Positions 7,525 to 10,434 of a stretch of DNA of 10,434 bases are shown one piece after another. The notes under the pieces are model-generated. The model was given only the letters and a program-made list of their open reading frames with translations, was not told the DNA's origin and made no database searches. Origin of the DNA: Bacteroidia bacterium. GTDB taxonomy: Bacteria > Bacteroidota > Bacteroidia > NS11-12g > UBA955. The position numbers were made by a program, and so were the translations under genes. Each line of letters starts with the position of its first letter. Within the stretch, counting starts at the first letter, position 1. The DNA lies in NCBI GenBank assembly GCA_014376345.1, contig JACMRS010000213.1, forward strand, positions 1 through 10,434, read 5' to 3'.

Positions 7525-8418
7525 ATGAAATTATTTTTTCTGGCCTGGGCTATGCTCATGGCCGTTATCCGGGTAGAAGCCTGTGATATTTGCGGATGTT
7601 CGGCAGCAAGTGCCGGACTTGGAATTTTACCGCGCTTCCAAAATCATTTTATCGGATTGCGATATTCATCAAGAGGTTTTTTATCAAAGCACCCGCAATC
7701 AATTGCATCACCAGCAAGCGTTTCAACAGGTAACTATTCTACCACAGAATTGTGGGGAAGATGGTATCCGGCAAAACGAATTCAGATTTATGCTTTTGTG
7801 CCTTTTCATAGAATTACTGACAAAGAAACCGGTTCTACCACTTCAATAACCAGCGGCATCGGAGACATTTCTCTTTTAACCAATTTTATCATATTAAAAA
7901 ACGGTGATTCTTCTTGTAAACCATTTAAACATGCACTAATAGCCGGAGCCGGTGTAAAACTACCAACAGGAAATTTTTCCCGTGAAGGAAATCCAAATAT
8001 GCAAACAGGATCAGGTAGTACAGATTTTTTATTTAATGCTTCTTATACAGTAAGATATAAAAAAATAGGATTAGTTACTGAAGTAAATTATCGTATAAAT
8101 AATTTGAACGCTGCAGAATACAGATATGGTAATCGCAATACTGTAACTGCTAAATTATTCTATTGGAAGAAAATCAAGAAATTAGTTATTCTCCCTTTTG
8201 CTAACTTTACAATAGATCAAAGCAAGCATGATGTTAAAAAACATTTGTACCAAATTCATACCGGAGGAAATGTTTTATATACAGGGTTCGGTGCTGAATG
8301 TTATATTCGTAAAATAAGTATTGGAGCAAATATGCAAATTCCCATTTCACAAAACATTGGCAAAGGCTATACAACCACTCAAAAAAAATTCACTTTAACT
8401 TTTTTATATAACTTTTAA
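7525..8418 (+). CDS. predicted outer-membrane beta-barrel protein with N-terminal CDICGC motif
   Basis: A 297-residue protein with a signal peptide (1-19, VEA before C20) and a mature N-terminus beginning CDICGC (C20, C23, C25). The rest is typical of a barrel: strands alternating in polarity, Tyr/Phe-rich ends, Gly-rich turns (GIGDISLLTNF 111-121; GAGVKLPTGNFS 141-152; TGSGSTDFLF 161-170) and a C-terminal Phe (LTFLYNF). The GIGD...LPTGN pattern is that of the MetA-pathway-of-phenol-degradation-like (PF13557) barrels often named 'transporter'; this is recognition by pattern. The cysteines at the mature N-terminus would face the periplasm or lie next to the pore and may bind metal. C20 might alternatively be lipidated, but Glu at -2 makes a lipobox unlikely. 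It is followed 11 bases later by the His-rich lipoprotein gene. Substrate unknown. Confidence 0.8.
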   Translation: MKLFFLAWAMLMAVIRVEACDICGCSAASAGLGILPRFQNHFIGLRYSSRGFLSKHPQSIASPASVSTGNYSTTELWGRWYPAKRIQIYAFVPFHRITDKETGSTTSITSGIGDISLLTNFIILKNGDSSCKPFKHALIAGAGVKLPTGNFSREGNPNMQTGSGSTDFLFNASYTVRYKKIGLVTEVNYRINNLNAAEYRYGNRNTVTAKLFYWKKIKKLVILPFANFTIDQSKHDVKKHLYQIHTGGNVLYTGFGAECYIRKISIGANMQIPISQNIGKGYTTTQKKFTLTFLYNF

Positions 8419-8429
8419 AACAAAATATT

Positions 8430-8867
8430 ATGAACAAAAAAACCAAAACCCACACTATTATTTCACGAGTAACATTAGTCCTGGCTTTAATTTTCACTGT
8501 TGCTTCCTGTAAAAAAGATGACGACCATCACGACCATCCTGCAGACACTACAGATAAAGATGCACCTGTATTGTCAATTAGTTCTCCTGCACCATTACAG
8601 ATGTACAATAACGGTGATTCTGTTTACATTAAAGGACTGGCAACTGATGTCAGTCTGCATGAAATGACTATCAGAATTACTGACGATGCAGGAGGTACTC
8701 AGCTTTTTTATGATGCGCCACTTGTTCATGATCTGGAAACTTATACTATTGATTCTAAGTGGAAATCAAATGTTTCAACACATACAAATGCTACTGTGGT
8801 AGTAACAGTAGAAGATCACAATGAGAACGTAACTTCAGATACAGTTCACATTCATATTATGCCATAA
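8430..8867 (+). CDS. His-rich lipoprotein, probably surface-exposed, with Ig-like fold
   Basis: A 145-residue lipoprotein. The signal peptide ends at TVAS with lipidated C27, followed by KKDDDHHDH; acidic residues straight after the cysteine resemble the Bacteroidota lipoprotein export signal that sends lipoproteins to the outside of the outer membrane. From about residue 44 (DAPVLSISSP) comes one beta-rich domain with a DAPVL...GDSVYIKGLATD pattern, like Ig-like or DUF4625-type domains; I cannot choose between them. Ten histidines in 145 residues (H8, 33, 34, 36, 77, 100, 118, 130, 140, 142), including HHDH and HIHIM at the end, suggest metal binding. The gene starts 11 bases after the barrel gene and ends 23 bases before a terminator, so it closes the operon. 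Lipoprotein nature is sure; surface location and metal binding are inferred. Confidence 0.82.
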   Translation: MNKKTKTHTIISRVTLVLALIFTVASCKKDDDHHDHPADTTDKDAPVLSISSPAPLQMYNNGDSVYIKGLATDVSLHEMTIRITDDAGGTQLFYDAPLVHDLETYTIDSKWKSNVSTHTNATVVVTVEDHNENVTSDTVHIHIMP

Positions 8868-8884
8868 AAATTAGTAACAATTTT

Positions 8885-8920
8885 AAAAAAGCACTGTTAA
8901 ATTAAACAGTGCTTTTTTTT
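8885..8920. terminator. strong bidirectional Rho-independent terminator
   Basis: GCACTGTT (8891-8898), loop AAATTA, AACAGTGC (8905-8912): a perfect 8 base-pair stem extended by A6 (8885-8890) and T8 (8913-8920). It has a T-run on both strands, so it ends both the lipoprotein transcript (+) and the cinA transcript (-). The cinA stop codon (8919-8921) touches the T-run. Confidence 0.9.
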
Positions 8921-10160
8921 ATGACTCAAGAATTAATCTTCTTAAATTATCCAACGCAATATTTGCAGTTCTGCCAATAATATTGATTCTGTCTCCAGGG
9001 AAATGTCTTAATTCTGTTATAGTTTTATCAGCTGATGAAACAGAAATCCAAACTGTTCCCACAGGCTTTTCAGTAGTTCCGCCATCCGGACCTGCAATGC
9101 CTGAAATAGCAATAGAATAATCTGTTCCCAGTTTTTTTCTGATGGCCTCACTCATAATAGTTACAACTTCTTCACTAACTGCACCTTTTGTAAGCAATAG
9201 TTCTTCCGGAACGCCAAGCTCTATTGTTTTGGCTTCATAAGCATAGCTTACAACCGAACCGGTAAATATTTTACTCGAACCCGGAAGTCTTGTCATCAGA
9301 TGAGCAAGGTAGCCTCCTGTGCAGCTTTCAGCGAGTGAAAGTGTCTGCTTTTTAGATCTTAAAAGATTTGATACAACTTCCTCCATTGATAGATCTTCTT
9401 CTGAAACAATATTTTCCGGAATAAGATCTGTAATCTGTTTAGCATAACTGTCAATTTCAGATTTTATATCCAAATTATCCTGCTGCGAGCCGGTCAATCT
9501 AAGTCTTACGATATTCCAGTTAGGCAAATAAGCCAACTTGATATGTTTGGGTAATGAGTCTTCAATACCTTCAATTTTTAAAGCAAGTAAACTTTCAGGT
9601 ATATTAATTGTAACCAATGTTTTATGATAAAGTGTCGGTTGTTTAAAGCGACTTGTTATTAGTGGCATTGCGACATGCTCAAAAATATTTTTCATTTCAT
9701 AAGGTACACCGGGCATTGAAATAATGATTTTTCCATCAATTTCAAACCACATGCCAGGAGCTGTTCCCCAATTGTTAATTAATGTTTTACATCCATCAGG
9801 AAGCATGGCTTGCTGTCGGTTTGCTTCGATCATCACTCTGCCTCTTTTCGCAAATAACTCTTCAAGTTGTTTTAAAACATCAGCATCTTCACGCCAGCCC
9901 ATTTTAAAATAAGAAGCAAGTGTCTTTTTGGTTATATCGTCTTTTGTAGGCCCCAGTCCGCCTGTGATAATTATTAATTCTGAACGTTTTAAACAATCTT
10001 CAAGTTGATTTACAATTTCAGAAGCATCATCAGAAACAGAATTAATTCTTTTAATTCGGATGCCGGCTCTGTTAAGTGTCTGTCCTAGCCAGGCACTGTT
10101 TGTGTCAATTACCTGCCCAATCAAAAGTTCGTCTCCAATGGTTATTATTTCTGCTTGCAT
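8919..10160 (-). CDS. cinA: CinA: MoCF-binding domain plus nicotinamide-nucleotide amidase
   Basis: Full-length two-domain CinA of 413 residues. The N-terminal MoCF-biosynthesis-like domain (about 1-170) shows MQAEIITIGDELLIGQ, GGLGPTKDD (67-75) and MPGVPYEM (149-156), and in CinA homologues hydrolyses ADP-ribose-type substrates. After a middle segment, the C-terminal PncC-like domain (about 260-413) carries AESCTGG (277-283), SGIAGPDGG (353-361), KPVGTVW (365-371) and FPGDR (387-391). It deamidates nicotinamide mononucleotide to nicotinate mononucleotide in pyridine-nucleotide recycling; S279, Y306 and K311 align with the Ser/Tyr/Lys active set known for this domain. Both domains look intact. 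The older name 'competence/damage-inducible' comes from other bacteria and need not apply. Start at ATG 10160 gives the standard N-terminus. It follows the unnamed partial gene by 41 bases and may share its transcript. Confidence 0.96.
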   Translation of the reverse strand: MQAEIITIGDELLIGQVIDTNSAWLGQTLNRAGIRIKRINSVSDDASEIVNQLEDCLKRSELIIITGGLGPTKDDITKKTLASYFKMGWREDADVLKQLEELFAKRGRVMIEANRQQAMLPDGCKTLINNWGTAPGMWFEIDGKIIISMPGVPYEMKNIFEHVAMPLITSRFKQPTLYHKTLVTINIPESLLALKIEGIEDSLPKHIKLAYLPNWNIVRLRLTGSQQDNLDIKSEIDSYAKQITDLIPENIVSEEDLSMEEVVSNLLRSKKQTLSLAESCTGGYLAHLMTRLPGSSKIFTGSVVSYAYEAKTIELGVPEELLLTKGAVSEEVVTIMSEAIRKKLGTDYSIAISGIAGPDGGTTEKPVGTVWISVSSADKTITELRHFPGDRINIIGRTANIALDNLRRLILES

Positions 10161-10165
10161 CAGTG

Positions 10166-10173
10166 CAAATTTA
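10166..10173 (-). promoter_or_regulatory. candidate -7 box for cinA
   Basis: On the minus strand TAAATTTG, a full match to TAnnTTTG, ends 5 bases before the cinA ATG. If used, the mRNA would be nearly leaderless. The surrounding sequence is AT-rich and no -33 element was found, so confidence is low. Confidence 0.3.
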
Positions 10174-10201
10174 AATAAATATAAGTTAGCAGCAGCAGAA
10201 G

Positions 10202-10434
10202 TTATTGCTTCTGCCTAAAAGCGGTAGGATCGATAATTGGCAAATAGGCATTGTGAAGAAAAGTGCCTTTGAATGTAGTAAAAACGATACCTCTCATTGT
10301 TGAAATTGAAAGACTGTTTAGGTTATCCATAACAGAATCCGGAATACTTAAGTTGCCATCTGTTGTTGTAATAACCGCATATTCAAAATCATCTGCTTTA
10401 TAAATAAAACTGGCTGAGATTTCCCCTAAAAGCA
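10202..10434 (-). CDS. C-terminal fragment of an unrecognised protein (runs off the window)
   Basis: On the minus strand an open frame runs from the window edge to a TAA at 10202-10204, giving the last 76 codons of a protein. The start lies outside. The visible part reads like a compact alpha/beta domain (EYAVITTTDGNLSIPDSV; MRGIVFTTFKGTFLHNAYL) and ends in a basic tail (AFRQKQ). No motif is recognised and no function is proposed. Frame and codon use look like the neighbouring genes, with no internal stop, which supports a real gene. It lies 41 bases upstream of cinA on the same strand. Confidence 0.65.
   Translation of the reverse strand, partial: LLGEISASFIYKADDFEYAVITTTDGNLSIPDSVMDNLNSLSISTMRGIVFTTFKGTFLHNAYLPIIDPTAFRQKQ

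Noticed and set aside
7525..7584. Barrel protein as a lipoprotein with C20 lipidated
   Set aside because: The residues before C20 are V-E-A; Glu at -2 is unlike a lipobox, and an ordinary signal-peptidase site (V-x-A) fits better.
7583..7849. Overlapping frame inside the barrel gene
   Set aside because: The barrel frame has a signal peptide, barrel pattern and C-terminal Phe; the other frame has no domain features.
1..10434. Mobile element, phage or CRISPR content
   Set aside because: No transposase, integrase, terminal inverted repeats or spaced direct-repeat array was found; gene content is chromosomal and of even style.

Overview
The window looks like chromosomal DNA from a member of the Bacteroidota. 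It is AT-rich, its starts lack clear Shine-Dalgarno sequences, and boxes matching the Bacteroidota -7 promoter element (TAnnTTTG) lie just upstream of several starts. One large secreted protein ends in a type A sorting domain of the type IX secretion system (T9SS), which is essentially confined to this phylum. A lipoprotein carries the acidic residues after its lipidated cysteine that are typical of Bacteroidota surface lipoproteins. The genus cannot be told from the sequence.

Left part (1-2704, + strand): a two-gene, translationally overlapping copper unit. A small membrane protein with a DUF305 domain is followed by a CopA/CueO-type multicopper oxidase with a Met-rich insert and an extra C-terminal domain that looks like a small outer-membrane barrel (CopB-like, by inference). 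This is probably the end of a longer copper-handling cluster that begins before the window.

Middle (2740-6978, - strand): a 915-residue T9SS-exported protein with a Cys-rich N-terminal region, six Ig-like repeats and a sorting domain; then a lone E2 acyltransferase of a 2-oxo acid dehydrogenase complex, most like the branched-chain type. The two are unrelated in function and separated by about 150 bases.

Right-middle (7072-8867, + strand): a likely three-gene envelope cassette. It encodes a small secreted or membrane-anchored protein with a C-x8-CC-x3-C cluster, a predicted outer-membrane barrel whose mature N-terminus carries CDICGC, and a His-rich surface lipoprotein with an Ig-like fold. 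All three carry potential metal ligands at exposed positions, so metal binding or uptake is the best guess, but none has a function provable from sequence. It is the most interesting uncharacterised unit here. It ends at a strong bidirectional terminator shared with cinA.

Right end (8919-10434, - strand): a full-length CinA (MoCF-binding domain plus nicotinamide-nucleotide amidase domain), and upstream of it the C-terminal 76 codons of an unrecognised protein that runs off the window. No RNA genes, insertion sequences, CRISPR arrays or phage genes were seen, and there is no gene-free stretch over 300 bases.
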